In this document: positions 1 through 9,205 of the stretch, in pieces
Position numbering within the stretch: the stretch's first letter is position 1
Layout: each line of letters starts with the position of its first letter
Assembly: GCF_900143055.1 (NCBI RefSeq)
Contig: NZ_FRCW01000003.1
Coordinates: 248,001 to 312,000 of the forward strand
Reading direction: 5' to 3'
Length of the DNA stretch: 64,000 nt
From: Fibrobacter sp. UWR3
GTDB lineage: Bacteria; Fibrobacterota; Fibrobacteria; Fibrobacterales; Fibrobacteraceae
The notes under the pieces: generated by a model
Databases searched by the model: none
Seen by the model: the letters and a program-made list of their open reading frames with translations, nothing else
Told to the model about the DNA's origin: nothing
Program-made: the position numbers and the translations under genes

Positions 1-419
1 ATGCTCTCGTCGCTGAACGGCACGCCAACCTTGAACCAGAGATCAAGGTCGCCACGGCTCGTGGTCCACATGTCCAGGTAACCGGACGGACCTTCGTCAT
101 CGTTTGCGTGGTCGTAGTAGAGCGGAAGGCTCACACCGACATCCAAGAAGTCGAGAAGACCAATCGCGGCATTGAAGTTGCCGGCGAGAGTCCAGTCCCA
201 CTGGTTGAGGTCATAGGTCTTGCCCTTGTAGGTGTAGAGGCCACCACGGGTAAGGGACCAGGAATCCAGAGTAATGTCACCACCCGTGCCAATGGAGAAA
301 TTCCACTGGCCAAGAGTACTGGCATTGTGCTGGTGGATACCGTCCACACCGCCCATCAACCCACTTTGGGCGAAGGCCATGCTACCGGCAAGTAGAGAAA
401 GAGCGATTGCTTTTTTCAT
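1..419 (-). CDS. Secreted or outer-membrane protein, N-terminal part
   Basis: The reading frame is open from an ATG at 419 down to the window edge, so about 139 N-terminal residues are seen and the C-terminus is missing. It begins with a clear signal peptide (MKKAIALSLLAGSMAFA, cleavage probably before QSG). The rest is rich in Gly, aromatic residues and alternating polar/hydrophobic stretches (GQWNFSIGTGGDITLDSW, then LDVGVSLPLYYD), as in outer-membrane beta-strands. No family was recognised with confidence. It lies 20 bp upstream of the end of the tyrosine kinase gene region but reads the same way, so it would be transcribed after that gene. An OmpA-type N-terminal barrel is possible but unproven. 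Confidence 0.7.
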   Translation of the reverse strand, partial: MKKAIALSLLAGSMAFAQSGLMGGVDGIHQHNASTLGQWNFSIGTGGDITLDSWSLTRGGLYTYKGKTYDLNQWDWTLAGNFNAAIGLLDFLDVGVSLPLYYDHANDDEGPSGYLDMWTTSRGDLDLWFKVGVPFSDES

Positions 420-439
420 CTATACTCCTTATTGTGTTG

Positions 440-2560
440 TTAATACTTCTTGTAGCCATAGTAGCCGTAGTAGCCACCATAGCCGTAACCCGAATGGCGT
501 TCGCACTTGTTGAACACGAAGGCCTTCGGCAAAGGTGTTTCGGTACTGCGGTCGAAGGTAGAGAGCGCTTCCTGGATGTTATCCATGCTATGCGCCGACT
601 GCTTCAGCACGCACAAAAGGTAATCCGCATACTTTTCGACCAGGAGCGCATCGCTGCACTGGAATACAGGCGGGGTATCAAGAATAATCAGGTCGTACTT
701 CTTACGGAACGTGTCGAGGAACGTACCGAAGCGGTTCTTGTTCAAGAGGTCGCCCGGGTTCACCACGCGCTTGCCCGAACCGATGATGTGGTAGTTCTCG
801 CTAACCATCTCGATGTACTCGTCGTCAAACTTTTCGGCACGGAGCATTTCGCAGAGGCCCTTGTGGCCCTTCTTGAACATGCGGCCACGGCGCAGGTCCA
901 TATCCACAAGCAAAACCTTCTTGCCCGACATGGCAAAGGAACAGGCGAGGTTCGTCGAGACAAACGACTTGCCCACGCCCTCTATGAGGCCCGATACCAT
1001 AAGGACCTTCTTGCCGTCGGCAAAGAGCGAGAACTCGAGCGCCGTCCTGAGTGCGCGGACCGCCTCGGCAAACGGTTCGTCGGGCTTTTCGTGCACGACC
1101 GGATCGAGCACGTTGTTCTCGGTGCCCTTGCCGAGCATCGGGAGCTTTCCGTACACGCCGATACCCGTAGCCTGCTCGACCTCGGTACTGCTCGCGACAC
1201 CGTTATGCGACATGCGACGCACGAGCACGATGGCACAGCCAAGGAGGAGGAACGCCAGGGCGACACCGCCAAAAATCAGCTTGCGGTTCGGCTTCGCGGG
1301 CTTTATGGGCACATAGGCCTGGTCCACGATACGCACGTTACCGACTTCACCCGCCTGCACCACGCGGAGCTGCTGGATGTTGTTCAGGAGGTTCGTGTAA
1401 AGCTTGTTGTTGACCTCGACTTCTTCCTGCAGGGAAAGGAATTCCTGCTGGGTCTTGGGGAGCTTGTCCGCCGCCTTCTTCTGCTTTGCGATTTCGCCGT
1501 AGAGCCTTGCCTGCTGCTGCTCGATGGTACGGACCGTCGGGTGTTCCGCCTGGAACAGGCGCAGGGCTTCCTGCTTCTTCTGTTCAAGTTCGAGCAGGCG
1601 CTGCTGGAGGCTCACGTCCTTCTCGAGGTGCACGCGTGTTTCGCCCGAGAGGTCGATGGTCCCGTTCGCGTTACGGAACGAGGTAAGTTTCTGTTCAGAG
1701 GAATCGAGCTTGGCCTTCACGCTCGGGAGCTGCTCCTCGAGGAAGTCGAGGGTTTTCTTCGCTTCGGCGCTACGCATCTCAATGTTCTGCTTGAGGTAGG
1801 TATTCGCGATAGAATTCAGGATGTCCGCCACGCGGTCCGGGTAGGCGTGCTGCATCGAGACGCGGATAATCCCGGAATTCTTGCCCTCTTCCGAGACGCT
1901 CAGTCCACCCAGGAGACCGGCGACCGCCATCTGCGGATGGGTCGCCCCCAGGAGGAAGGTCTGGCCCGGACGGGCCTTCATGGAACGCACGCAAATAGCA
2001 AGCGTATCACCCGCATAGGGCTGACGATAGGTTTCCCCGACCTCGCCCTTCAGCAACACGGCATCGTCCTCGCCCAGGAGTTCGAACTTGGTGGAATCGG
2101 GCAGCACGCGGGCCTTTATCTTGATTTTCGCCTCGGATACGGCACGCGGGATGCTCAGGAACTCGAGGTCCATGCGGCCTTCCCTGTGCAAAAGGCGGTC
2201 GACCTTGTCCAGCGGTACGGCCGAATAGCAGAGGCGCTGTTCCTCGACAACGGAAGAAAGCACCATGCGGCTCTTGATGAGCTGCATCTCGGCCTCGGAG
2301 GGGGTAGAAACATCCAGAAGGGCGCCCATTTCGCCAAGCGCCTTGGAAGACTTGTTGCCCTTCACGTCAACCTGCAGAAGGATATCGCTCTTGTAGGCCG
2401 GGCGCATCCACATGGCGGCGACACCACCCGCAAAAAGCCCCAAAAGAAGGAAAACCAGAAGGAATTTCCACTTCGTCTTCAAAAACATCAATATCTCGAG
2501 AATGTCGATCTCGTCATCTTCCTGCTTAGGAGCGACATTCTGCGATACATTATTATCCAT
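440..2560 (-). CDS. Polysaccharide co-polymerase / tyrosine autokinase (Wzc-like)
   Basis: About 706 residues. The N-terminal half is a Wzz-type chain-length domain: a transmembrane segment near residues 30-50, a long coiled periplasmic part (about 240-390) and a second membrane segment near 425. The C-terminal half is a BY-kinase with Walker A (GVGKSFVSTNLA), Walker A' (VLLVDMDLRRGR) and Walker B (LIILDTPP). The tail is a tyrosine cluster (YGYGGYYGYYGYKKY), the usual autophosphorylation site. I chose the ATG at 2560 because GGAG lies about 7 bp before it; a start at 2584 would add eight residues without such a site. Family role: regulating export and length of capsule or exopolysaccharide at the inner membrane. 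No polymerase or flippase is adjacent. Confidence 0.93.
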   Translation of the reverse strand: MDNNVSQNVAPKQEDDEIDILEILMFLKTKWKFLLVFLLLGLFAGGVAAMWMRPAYKSDILLQVDVKGNKSSKALGEMGALLDVSTPSEAEMQLIKSRMVLSSVVEEQRLCYSAVPLDKVDRLLHREGRMDLEFLSIPRAVSEAKIKIKARVLPDSTKFELLGEDDAVLLKGEVGETYRQPYAGDTLAICVRSMKARPGQTFLLGATHPQMAVAGLLGGLSVSEEGKNSGIIRVSMQHAYPDRVADILNSIANTYLKQNIEMRSAEAKKTLDFLEEQLPSVKAKLDSSEQKLTSFRNANGTIDLSGETRVHLEKDVSLQQRLLELEQKKQEALRLFQAEHPTVRTIEQQQARLYGEIAKQKKAADKLPKTQQEFLSLQEEVEVNNKLYTNLLNNIQQLRVVQAGEVGNVRIVDQAYVPIKPAKPNRKLIFGGVALAFLLLGCAIVLVRRMSHNGVASSTEVEQATGIGVYGKLPMLGKGTENNVLDPVVHEKPDEPFAEAVRALRTALEFSLFADGKKVLMVSGLIEGVGKSFVSTNLACSFAMSGKKVLLVDMDLRRGRMFKKGHKGLCEMLRAEKFDDEYIEMVSENYHIIGSGKRVVNPGDLLNKNRFGTFLDTFRKKYDLIILDTPPVFQCSDALLVEKYADYLLCVLKQSAHSMDNIQEALSTFDRSTETPLPKAFVFNKCERHSGYGYGGYYGYYGYKKY

Positions 2561-2742
2561 CAAAAATCTCCAAGTCCTTATCAAACGTCAAGATACGTTC
2601 AATCCGGAAAAATACATTCTTATTACAAAAGCTAGCAAAAAAACAACAGGTGACGAGTATCACTTAGTATTCCTACCGTGATTTCGCCACACATCGCCCA
2701 CAAAGATATTATCTTCTAGCCGCAACGCAACGGAAATTAGCG

Positions 2743-2748
2743 TATAAT
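2743..2748 (+). promoter_or_regulatory. Candidate -10 box for the ABC exporter operon
   Basis: A perfect TATAAT lies 17 bp before the ATPase start at 2765, in the 204-bp divergent gap between the tyrosine kinase and the ABC operon. No good -35 box is visible at the expected distance. The transcript leader would be very short. Confidence 0.3.
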
Positions 2749-2764
2749 CATCTAAAAAAACGAA

Positions 2765-3523
2765 ATGCGAGCAGAAAACCCCATACTTTCGATACAGGAC
2801 ATCCGCCGGGACTTCAAGATGGGCGACGAGACCGTGCATGCGCTGCGCGGTGTAAACTTTAGCATACATCCAGGCGAGTTCGTGACCATCATGGGGACCA
2901 GCGGCTCGGGCAAGTCCACGATGCTCAATATACTCGGGTGCATGGACCGCCCCACCTCCGGGCACTACATCCTGGATGGCGAACATACCGAAAAGCTAAA
3001 ACGCGACGCGCTCGCACGCATAAGGAGCAAGAAAATCGGGTTCGTATTCCAGAGCTACAACCTGCTGAACCGCACGACCGCCATCGAGAACGTGGAACTG
3101 CCGCTCCTGTACAATTCCGGCGTATCGGCAAGCGAGAGGCGCCGCCGCGCCATCGAGGCTCTGGAAAGGGTCGGGCTTGCAGAACGCATGAACCACCTGC
3201 CGAACCAGCTTTCGGGCGGCCAGCAGCAGAGGGTAGCCATCGCGCGCGCCCTCGTGAACGACCCCGTGATTATCCTTGCCGACGAGGCCACGGGTAACCT
3301 GGATACACGCACGAGCTACGAAATCATGATGATTTTCCAGGAACTCAACAGGCAGGGGAAAACTATCGCCTTCGTGACCCACGAACCCGACATCGCGACA
3401 TTCAGCGGGCGCACCATCACGCTGCGCGACGGGCTTATCAAGAAGGACGTAATCAACGAGAACGTGCAGGACGCGAAGGCCGCGTTCGAGGCCCTGCCGC
3501 CACCGGAAATGATTGATGATTGA
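2765..3523 (+). CDS. ABC transporter ATP-binding protein, MacB/LolD type
   Basis: 252 residues. Walker A is GTSGSGKS (near residue 45), the signature is [15 protein letters not shown], Walker B is VIILADEAT, and the H-loop is in FVTHEPD. The spacing and the ATGNLD motif after Walker B are typical of the MacB/LolD/FtsE subfamily, which power mechanotransmission or lipoprotein extraction. It is followed directly by its permease. The C-terminus ends inside a 7-bp tandem repeat: the last residues (MIDD) and the stop are encoded by repeat units, so the tail may vary in length between strains. No MacA-like adaptor is in the window. Confidence 0.92.
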   Translation: MRAENPILSIQDIRRDFKMGDETVHALRGVNFSIHPGEFVTIMGTSGSGKSTMLNILGCMDRPTSGHYILDGEHTEKLKRDALARIRSKKIGFVFQSYNLLNRTTAIENVELPLLYNSGVSASERRRRAIEALERVGLAERMNHLPNQLSGGQQQRVAIARALVNDPVIILADEATGNLDTRTSYEIMMIFQELNRQGKTIAFVTHEPDIATFSGRTITLRDGLIKKDVINENVQDAKAAFEALPPPEMIDD

Positions 3524-3546
3524 TGATGGATGATGGATAATTGACG
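3512..3546 (+). repeat. Five 7-bp tandem repeats at a gene junction
   Basis: Five degenerate heptamers (ATTGATG, ATTGATG, ATGGATG, ATGGATA, ATTGACG) run without interruption. The stop codon of the ATPase lies in the second unit, and the start codon of the permease begins immediately after the fifth. Similar period-7 tracts occur at five other places in the window. Confidence 0.85.
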
Positions 3547-4752
3547 ATGGCCCCACTTACTTTAGCAAAAATCGCGATACGCGCGCTTCTCCGCAACCGC
3601 ATGCGCACCTTCCTCTCGGTGCTCGGCATCGTCATTGGCGTGGCGGCAGTCATCGCCATGGTGGCGATGGGCGAAGGCTCCCGCATTTCCATCAAGGAGC
3701 AGATGACTTCGATGGGCTCGAACGCCATCATCATCATGCCGAACCGCGACAGGCGCGGCGGCGTGCAGATGGAATCCAGCGAGATGCTCGAGGAAGCCGA
3801 CGTGATTGCCATACGCGAGCAGGCGACATACATCGACGGGGTCTCCCCGATGGTCACTGTCGGCGGGCAGGCGATTGTCGGCAACAACAACTCCCCCACC
3901 ACTCTCTCCGGGATTTCCGCAGACTACCTCAAGATACGCAACTACGAAATCGAGGACGGCGTGATGTTCGACGACGAGGCCGACCGCATGGCGAAAGTCT
4001 GCGTCATCGGGCAATCCGTCGTGAAGAACCTCTTCCCCGAAGGCGACCCCATCGGAAAGACCCTGCGCTACAAGAGCATTCCGCTAAAGGTCATCGGTAC
4101 ATTGAAGGCGAAGGGCTCCGGCGATTTTGGACAAGATAACGACGACGTGATATTCACTCCGTACCAGACCGTGATGCGCAGGTTCTCGGCAACGACAAAC
4201 ATCCGGCAGATTTACGCGAACTCCATCGGCGAAGGGTACGCCGAGAAGGCGACCGAGGAGATCATGGGAATCCTAAAGGAACGGCGCAGCTGGACAAGGC
4301 CCACAGACCCGTTCCGTGTGTTCACGCAAGAAGAAATGATACAGACCATCACGAGTACATCCGACCTGATTTCGCTCGTGCTCACGATTATCGCGGGAAT
4401 TAGCTTGTTTGTAGGCGGTATCGGAATCATGAACATCATGTATGTTTCCGTCACCGAGCGCACCAAGGAAATCGGGCTCCGCATGGCAATAGGTGCACGC
4501 GGGCGCGATATCATGTTCCAGTTCCTGTTCGAATCCGTCATCATCAGCCTGCTGGGGGGTATCATCGGGATTGCGCTCGGCATTGCCGCCTCCGAGGTGG
4601 TAAAGAGCGTATTCAACATGCCCATGAGCGTTTCTATCACGAGCGTCGTCGTGAGCTTTGCCGTGTGCTTTGTTACCGGAGTATTCTTCGGATGGTACCC
4701 TGCAAGGAAGGCCAGCAGGCTCGACCCGATTGAAGCGCTTAGGTTTGAGTAA
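3547..4752 (+). CDS. ABC transporter permease, MacB type
   Basis: 401 residues from the ATG at 3547. A TTG two codons earlier lies in the heptamer repeat. It has one N-terminal membrane helix (about 18-40, in FLSVLGIVIGVAAVIAMVAMG), a large periplasmic domain (about 45-260), and three C-terminal helices (about 270-300, 325-355, 360-390). This is the MacB_PCD plus FtsX arrangement. The coupling motif ERTKEIGLRMAIGARGRDI is the family hallmark between the second and third helices. It forms an operon with the preceding ATPase. Substrate cannot be told; family members export macrolides, peptides, lipoproteins or siderophores. Confidence 0.92.
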   Translation: MAPLTLAKIAIRALLRNRMRTFLSVLGIVIGVAAVIAMVAMGEGSRISIKEQMTSMGSNAIIIMPNRDRRGGVQMESSEMLEEADVIAIREQATYIDGVSPMVTVGGQAIVGNNNSPTTLSGISADYLKIRNYEIEDGVMFDDEADRMAKVCVIGQSVVKNLFPEGDPIGKTLRYKSIPLKVIGTLKAKGSGDFGQDNDDVIFTPYQTVMRRFSATTNIRQIYANSIGEGYAEKATEEIMGILKERRSWTRPTDPFRVFTQEEMIQTITSTSDLISLVLTIIAGISLFVGGIGIMNIMYVSVTERTKEIGLRMAIGARGRDIMFQFLFESVIISLLGGIIGIALGIAASEVVKSVFNMPMSVSITSVVVSFAVCFVTGVFFGWYPARKASRLDPIEALRFE

Positions 4753-4770
4753 TCGTTTATCGCCCGCACA

Positions 4771-6750
4771 TTAAACGGCGGCGGGGCGGTAACCGAGAAG
4801 CCGCATGCTGTAGAGTGCGGTTCCCTTGCTGATGCTGCGCACACCGGTGGCATACCCGAAAATTTTTCGCAGGGGGACTTCCGCCTTCAAAAAATGTGTC
4901 TTTCCGTCACCGCCGATTTCCTTCACCTTGCCGTCACGGGACTGTATATCGCCCGTAACGAGGCCCGCAAAGTTCACCGGGCATTCGAGCGAAAGTTCCA
5001 TCACGGGTTCGTACAGCCGAACATCGGCGGGCTTGATGAGTTTCACGACCGCATCGGCGCACGCCTTCTTGATCATGGGGGGCAAGGCGCCCTCGGTCCA
5101 TGTGAACTCGTGAACGATAAACCGCACACCTACCAGGGCGCCCTTCCCGAGCACTCCCACCTCGGTCGATTCCAGGAGGGCAGAACGCACTCCCGCCAGA
5201 ATCTCGCGGGGGGCGGTCTCCAGGAATTCCGCAGAAAGCCGGATGTCGTGCGCCTCGCTATCGAGCGGGCTTGCCGAAAGCCTTATGGAAATCTTGTGCG
5301 GGCCTACCTGGAACGTATTTTCCACCGGGCCCACCTCGCGGCACAGGCGTTCCTGCCAGCGCACCTCGGGGCTACCCGCGCGCACCTCGCAGCCGAACTC
5401 GCGCTTGAGGCGAGCCAGCAGCACCTCGAGCTGCACCTCGCCCACCGTATGCAGGTACCAGAAACCGCCATCATCCTTCTGCACGCGGAAACTCGGGTCC
5501 ATGCGGCTGAGCGTATTCAGGCTCTTTTCTACATGCTGGTAGTCCTCGGAACCGAGGCACTCCACGCGGGTCTGCAACAGCGGGCGGTACTTCTCGCGGA
5601 TGGATTGCGGTTCCGGCACATCCTCGTCTCGCGCATCTTCATCTTGCGGCATTCCACTCAGGATTACACGGCGCTGTCCGTCCAGGCTTATTACCTGCCC
5701 GAGTTCCGTCTCGAACGGGGCGCGCATCGCATATATGTCGCCCGGGCGTATCTCCTCTACGGGCACGAGCAGGTTCGCCTTGAGCCTCGAGAACTCGAAA
5801 CCCGCGGGCCATTCCTTGCGCTGCATCGCCGTATGGCTACGGAACAGCGAGATTTCGCCCACTCCCTTGAAATGCCGCAGGCGAATCACCTGACCGAGCT
5901 CGCCCGCGTTAAACTCCGGGACTTCCGGCAAAAAGAACGATAATGCCGTAATGAGGCTTCGCACGCCGTAACCCTCGAGCGCGGAACCCGCGTAACAGAG
6001 CGCGTATTCCCCGCTCTTCGCAAGCGCCCTGAGCCCGCGCAAAAGCAACTTCGGGGCGACCGCCTTCCCATCCATGGCAAGCTTCAGAATCTCGTCATCA
6101 AAACTGCTCGCGAATTCCACCGCCTCGGCATAGTGCTTCTTGAGTTCGCGCGAATTGTCCCAGCCGTCATCGACGTTCCAGCCCTCGTCCACGACCTCCT
6201 CGCCCGTCTCGGAATGCACAAGCCTGCTCTGGCTCAGCACATCCAGAATGCCGCTCATCTTGCCCGCGGTATATTCGGGAAGGGCCATGAGCACCGGCCG
6301 CACACCCAGCTGTTCCTCCACGTTGATGAGGGTCTCGTCCAGCGAATAGTCGGGATTGTCCAGCTTGTTTATGAACAAGATTACGGGGACGCCCGCCTCG
6401 CGCAACTTGCGGAAGGCGGCGACGGTCTGCGTCTCGACACCGCTCGCGGCACTCACCACCAGCACGGCACCTTCCACAGCACCGAGCGCCATGTCCACCT
6501 CCGCGCCAAAATCCACGTGGCCCGGAGTATCTATGAAATTGAACCAGGTGTTCTTCCACTCGAAATGAGCGACGCCGCTCTCGATGGTAATGCCGCGTTC
6601 CTTTTCTTCGGGCATGTAGTCCATCGTGGCAAGGCCCTCTTCCACCTTGCCCGGCCGGCGCACCTCGCCCGCCGCAAACAGAATGCGTTCCGACAGGGTC
6701 GTCTTGCCGGCGTCCACATGGGCGAGAATTGCAATGTTGCGAATGGGCAT
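4771..6750 (-). CDS. EF-G-like GTPase related to Tet(M)/Tet(O) ribosomal protection proteins
   Basis: 659 residues from the ATG at 6750, which opens MPIRNIAILAHVDAGKTT; the frame upstream has no family similarity. GTPase motifs: G1 AHVDAGKTT, G2 RGITIES, G3 DTPGH, G4 INKLD. The G domain is followed by EF-G domains II, III, IV and V in order. The segment FEWKNTWFNFIDTPGH resembles the ribosomal-protection branch (Tet(M): FxWxNTxxNxIDTPGH) more than EF-G itself, and the length is close to Tet(M) (about 640). It sits in the chromosome with no mobile genes near, so it may be an old housekeeping paralogue rather than acquired resistance. Whether it protects ribosomes from tetracycline is not shown. 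Confidence 0.85.
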   Translation of the reverse strand: MPIRNIAILAHVDAGKTTLSERILFAAGEVRRPGKVEEGLATMDYMPEEKERGITIESGVAHFEWKNTWFNFIDTPGHVDFGAEVDMALGAVEGAVLVVSAASGVETQTVAAFRKLREAGVPVILFINKLDNPDYSLDETLINVEEQLGVRPVLMALPEYTAGKMSGILDVLSQSRLVHSETGEEVVDEGWNVDDGWDNSRELKKHYAEAVEFASSFDDEILKLAMDGKAVAPKLLLRGLRALAKSGEYALCYAGSALEGYGVRSLITALSFFLPEVPEFNAGELGQVIRLRHFKGVGEISLFRSHTAMQRKEWPAGFEFSRLKANLLVPVEEIRPGDIYAMRAPFETELGQVISLDGQRRVILSGMPQDEDARDEDVPEPQSIREKYRPLLQTRVECLGSEDYQHVEKSLNTLSRMDPSFRVQKDDGGFWYLHTVGEVQLEVLLARLKREFGCEVRAGSPEVRWQERLCREVGPVENTFQVGPHKISIRLSASPLDSEAHDIRLSAEFLETAPREILAGVRSALLESTEVGVLGKGALVGVRFIVHEFTWTEGALPPMIKKACADAVVKLIKPADVRLYEPVMELSLECPVNFAGLVTGDIQSRDGKVKEIGGDGKTHFLKAEVPLRKIFGYATGVRSISKGTALYSMRLLGYRPAAV

Positions 6751-6773
6751 AAGTTTCAATCTAGCAAAAAACT

Positions 6774-7424
6774 TTACTTGACACAGCGGAGCGAGAACGC
6801 GAACTTTTTCGATTTCGCGGTGTAACCGAAGGCCATCGACTTGTTCGTGAGGTACCACACGCGAGCCTCGCCCGCAGGGATATCTTCCGACGCGTCGTCC
6901 GCTGTCCAGAAAAAGGCGAACTTCGCGAGGTTACCGTACGTGCCGTCATCGAAGCGGTTGCCCGCAGGCATGGCAGAAAACTTGAGCGTATCGTTCCCGT
7001 TGGTGTCACCTTTCCAGCCGTAGTTTGTCTTCAATAGGTAACCCGCATTAAAATCCGCGCCAGCAGACGTCCAGAGTTTCTCAAAATCTGCGTGTGTCGG
7101 CACACGGAAACCCGCAGGGCACGCCTTCTGCGCAACGTCCCAGCTGTACAGGCGCCCATAGGCCATGCAGTTGTTCTCGTCGTCATCGAGGCAAAAACTG
7201 CCTTCCGCATTGTAGTTCAGGTTGTCACCCATCCAGGTAAGGCCCGCAATATTTACCACGCGGTAAACCTGCCCGTCGCGGGCATCCTTCACTTCGGATT
7301 TCTTCACCGCCTTTGCTGCCGTCCTGGCGGGTTTCGGGCTAGCCTTCGCCTTCGCGGGCTTCGCTACGGATAAACTCGCAAACGCAAACACAAGTACCGT
7401 TATTGCAACAATAAATCGCTTCAT
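6774..7424 (-). CDS. Secreted FISUMP-domain protein
   Basis: 216 residues. A signal peptide (about residues 1-21, MKRFIVAITVLVFAFASLSVA) is followed by a Lys/Ala-rich linker (KPAKAKASPKPARTAAKAVKK). The Fibrobacter major paralogous domain (TIGR02145) comes next, with its typical features: DGQVYRVVNIAGLTWMGDNLNY, the Cys pair around DDDENNCMAYGRLYSW, CPAGFRVPTHADFEKLW, and the closing FSLRCVK. The family is greatly expanded in Fibrobacter and its biochemical role is unknown. The gene starts 9 bp after the YolD-like gene ends, so it may be transcribed with the DNA polymerase upstream, which is an odd pairing. Confidence 0.9.
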   Translation of the reverse strand: MKRFIVAITVLVFAFASLSVAKPAKAKASPKPARTAAKAVKKSEVKDARDGQVYRVVNIAGLTWMGDNLNYNAEGSFCLDDDENNCMAYGRLYSWDVAQKACPAGFRVPTHADFEKLWTSAGADFNAGYLLKTNYGWKGDTNGNDTLKFSAMPAGNRFDDGTYGNLAKFAFFWTADDASEDIPAGEARVWYLTNKSMAFGYTAKSKKFAFSLRCVK

Positions 7425-7432
7425 AATAGCAA

Positions 7433-7678
7433 TTATAAAAAATCGGAGCCTTCCTCGGGCATCACCATATCCGGGTCCTCGAGCACGAACTCGTTTTCGA
7501 CGGAATCCACCTTGCGTTCCGCTGTGGCATCAAGCGCTTCCGCATGCCCGCGGAGTGCTGCAAACGGGTGGAAAATCTTCGCACGGGCCTCCATGCTCAT
7601 GCGCGGGTGCTTCATGAGGAAGTTCCAGTCGTTCCTCGGGTACGGCAAATTTATTATGTCTTTATAATCATCAACCAT
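7433..7678 (-). CDS. YolD-like partner of a Y-family polymerase
   Basis: 81 residues from the ATG at 7678, inside the heptamer repeat that separates it from the polymerase. The motif LPYPRNDWNFLMKHPRMSME then ARAKIFHPFAALRGHAEAL matches the YolD-like pattern (ARAxxFxPFAALxGxxEAL) known from Firmicutes. There the gene follows a UvrX/YqjW Y-family polymerase and is thought to act with it, in a UmuD-like way. The acidic C-terminus (EFVLEDPDMVMPEEGSDFL) is unusual. Gene order (polymerase, then YolD-like) agrees with the family context. Function is inferred from this context. Confidence 0.8.
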   Translation of the reverse strand: MVDDYKDIINLPYPRNDWNFLMKHPRMSMEARAKIFHPFAALRGHAEALDATAERKVDSVENEFVLEDPDMVMPEEGSDFL

Positions 7679-7702
7679 CAATTATCCATTATCAATCATC
7701 AA
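7668..7702 (-). repeat. Five 7-bp tandem repeats between polymerase and YolD-like genes
   Basis: On the plus strand the units read TCATCAA, CCATCAA, TTATCCA, TTATCAA, TCATCAA. They abut the stop codon of the polymerase and contain the start codon of the YolD-like gene. The sequence is close to the complement of the repeat at 3512. Confidence 0.85.
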
Positions 7703-9091
7703 TTAGGCCCTGTGCCCTCCTATCTGTCCGTTGCGTTCTATGGTGGTGGCACCTTCCTGCAGGTCCATCCCCTTCACGATGGCGTTCTTGCCGAAGCGCT
7801 TCTTTATAAGCAGTTCCGCCTTCAGGCGCTTCTTTTCGCGTTCCTGCTTCTGCACGTCGGTAAACAGGTCGAACCCGCGGTTCTTTTCGTCCACGATGTC
7901 CGTCGCAACCAAATTTAGGCGACGCACCGTAAGCGCCGGGTCCACAATGCGGTCGAAAAGTTTCATCACAGCGTCGGCCATCACCGTCTGCGAACTCGTG
8001 TAGTACCCGATATTCGCCGTACCGTGCGCAGGCTTCGGCACCGTCCTTCCATAAAAATCCTGCACCGTCTCGCCGTGGTAGGTTCCCTTGTCCACGTTTT
8101 CGCGGTCATAACCCACCGTAAGCACGAGCCCGTTACATACAAGTTCATGTTCCACCAGTGCCATCGAGACGGTATCCACCATCTCGCGCACCACGATACG
8201 CGCCTTGTCGAACGGGTACGGGTCCTGTAGAACCTGCCCCTCGCCCGTACTGCGGCTGCGAGGTTTCGCCTTCCGGATATCTGCGATGGTGCACGGTTCG
8301 TAACCCCAGGCATGGTCTATCAGGATTTCCGCATTCACGCCGAGCATCTTGTAGAGCGCCTCGGGATTCTTGACACTCACGCGGGCAATGTCGCCCATCG
8401 TGCGGATGCCCCGCCCGCCGTTCAGGTAGCAGTTCTCTAGCCTCGCCGCTATGCCACGACCCACCTGCCAAAAGCTCGTAATCGGGCGATGCGACCAGAG
8501 ATTTTTCCGGTAGCTCATCTCGTCGAGTTCCGCGATTCGCACGCCGTCACTATCTGCTTCCACGTGCTTCGCCATGATATCCATCGCGATCTTGCACAGG
8601 TAAAGGTTCGTGCCAATTCCGCCCGTAGCGGTAATTCCCGTCGTGTTGAACACGTCCTGGATAATCGTCTTCACCAGTTCGCGCGCCGTCATCTTGTACA
8701 ACTTAAGGTAGCGCGTCAAATCCAAAAAGCACTCGTCGATGGAATACGCGTGAATGTCTTCTGCGCTCACATACTTGAGATATACGTTGTAGACCTTCGT
8801 GGAGTACTCCACATATTTTGCCATCTGCGGCTTCGCGATAATGAACTCGATTTTTTCGCCCGTACGGCGCTCCACCTCGCGCACCTTCTGGTTCACCTCG
8901 AACAGGCGCGCACGCCCGGGTATCCCGTAGGCCTTTAGCGCAGGCGTTACCGCAAGGCAAATCGTCTTCTCGGTGCGGCTCTCGTCGGCCACCACGAGTT
9001 TCGCCTTCAACGGGTCAATGCCCCGGAGGATACATTCCACCGAAGCAAAGAACGACTTGAGGTCTATAGCAGCATACGTGCGGGAGGGCAT
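7703..9091 (-). CDS. Y-family (UmuC/UvrX-type) translesion DNA polymerase
   Basis: 462 residues from the ATG at 9091. The palm opens with YAAIDLKSFFASVECILRGIDP (metal-binding Asp) and includes YSIDECFLDLT, the second catalytic acidic pair of Y-family enzymes. The region around residues 170-250 (GTNLYLCKIAMDIMAKHV, then FWQVGRGIAARLENCYLNG) is the thumb with HhH-like contacts. The length exceeds DinB (about 350) and fits UmuC/UvrX. It should copy damaged DNA. The following YolD-like gene supports the UvrX-type assignment. No LexA box was identified in the 80 bp upstream. Confidence 0.92.
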   Translation of the reverse strand: MPSRTYAAIDLKSFFASVECILRGIDPLKAKLVVADESRTEKTICLAVTPALKAYGIPGRARLFEVNQKVREVERRTGEKIEFIIAKPQMAKYVEYSTKVYNVYLKYVSAEDIHAYSIDECFLDLTRYLKLYKMTARELVKTIIQDVFNTTGITATGGIGTNLYLCKIAMDIMAKHVEADSDGVRIAELDEMSYRKNLWSHRPITSFWQVGRGIAARLENCYLNGGRGIRTMGDIARVSVKNPEALYKMLGVNAEILIDHAWGYEPCTIADIRKAKPRSRSTGEGQVLQDPYPFDKARIVVREMVDTVSMALVEHELVCNGLVLTVGYDRENVDKGTYHGETVQDFYGRTVPKPAHGTANIGYYTSSQTVMADAVMKLFDRIVDPALTVRRLNLVATDIVDEKNRGFDLFTDVQKQEREKKRLKAELLIKKRFGKNAIVKGMDLQEGATTIERNGQIGGHRA

Positions 9092-9205
9092 GGGAGGGAA
9101 TATAAAAAAAATGGCCAAATAACCCCATTCAGGCTTTACAATTCACGGGTCCAGGACGATAATAAAATGAAATTTCTAAATTGTACCCGAACAAAAGGAT
9201 ATACT

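Noticed and set aside
407-2635. Long plus-strand ORF opposite the tyrosine kinase
   Set aside because: It is a shadow: the minus frame has a full Wzc/BY-kinase with all motifs, while this frame is a low-complexity Leu/Arg/His-rich translation.
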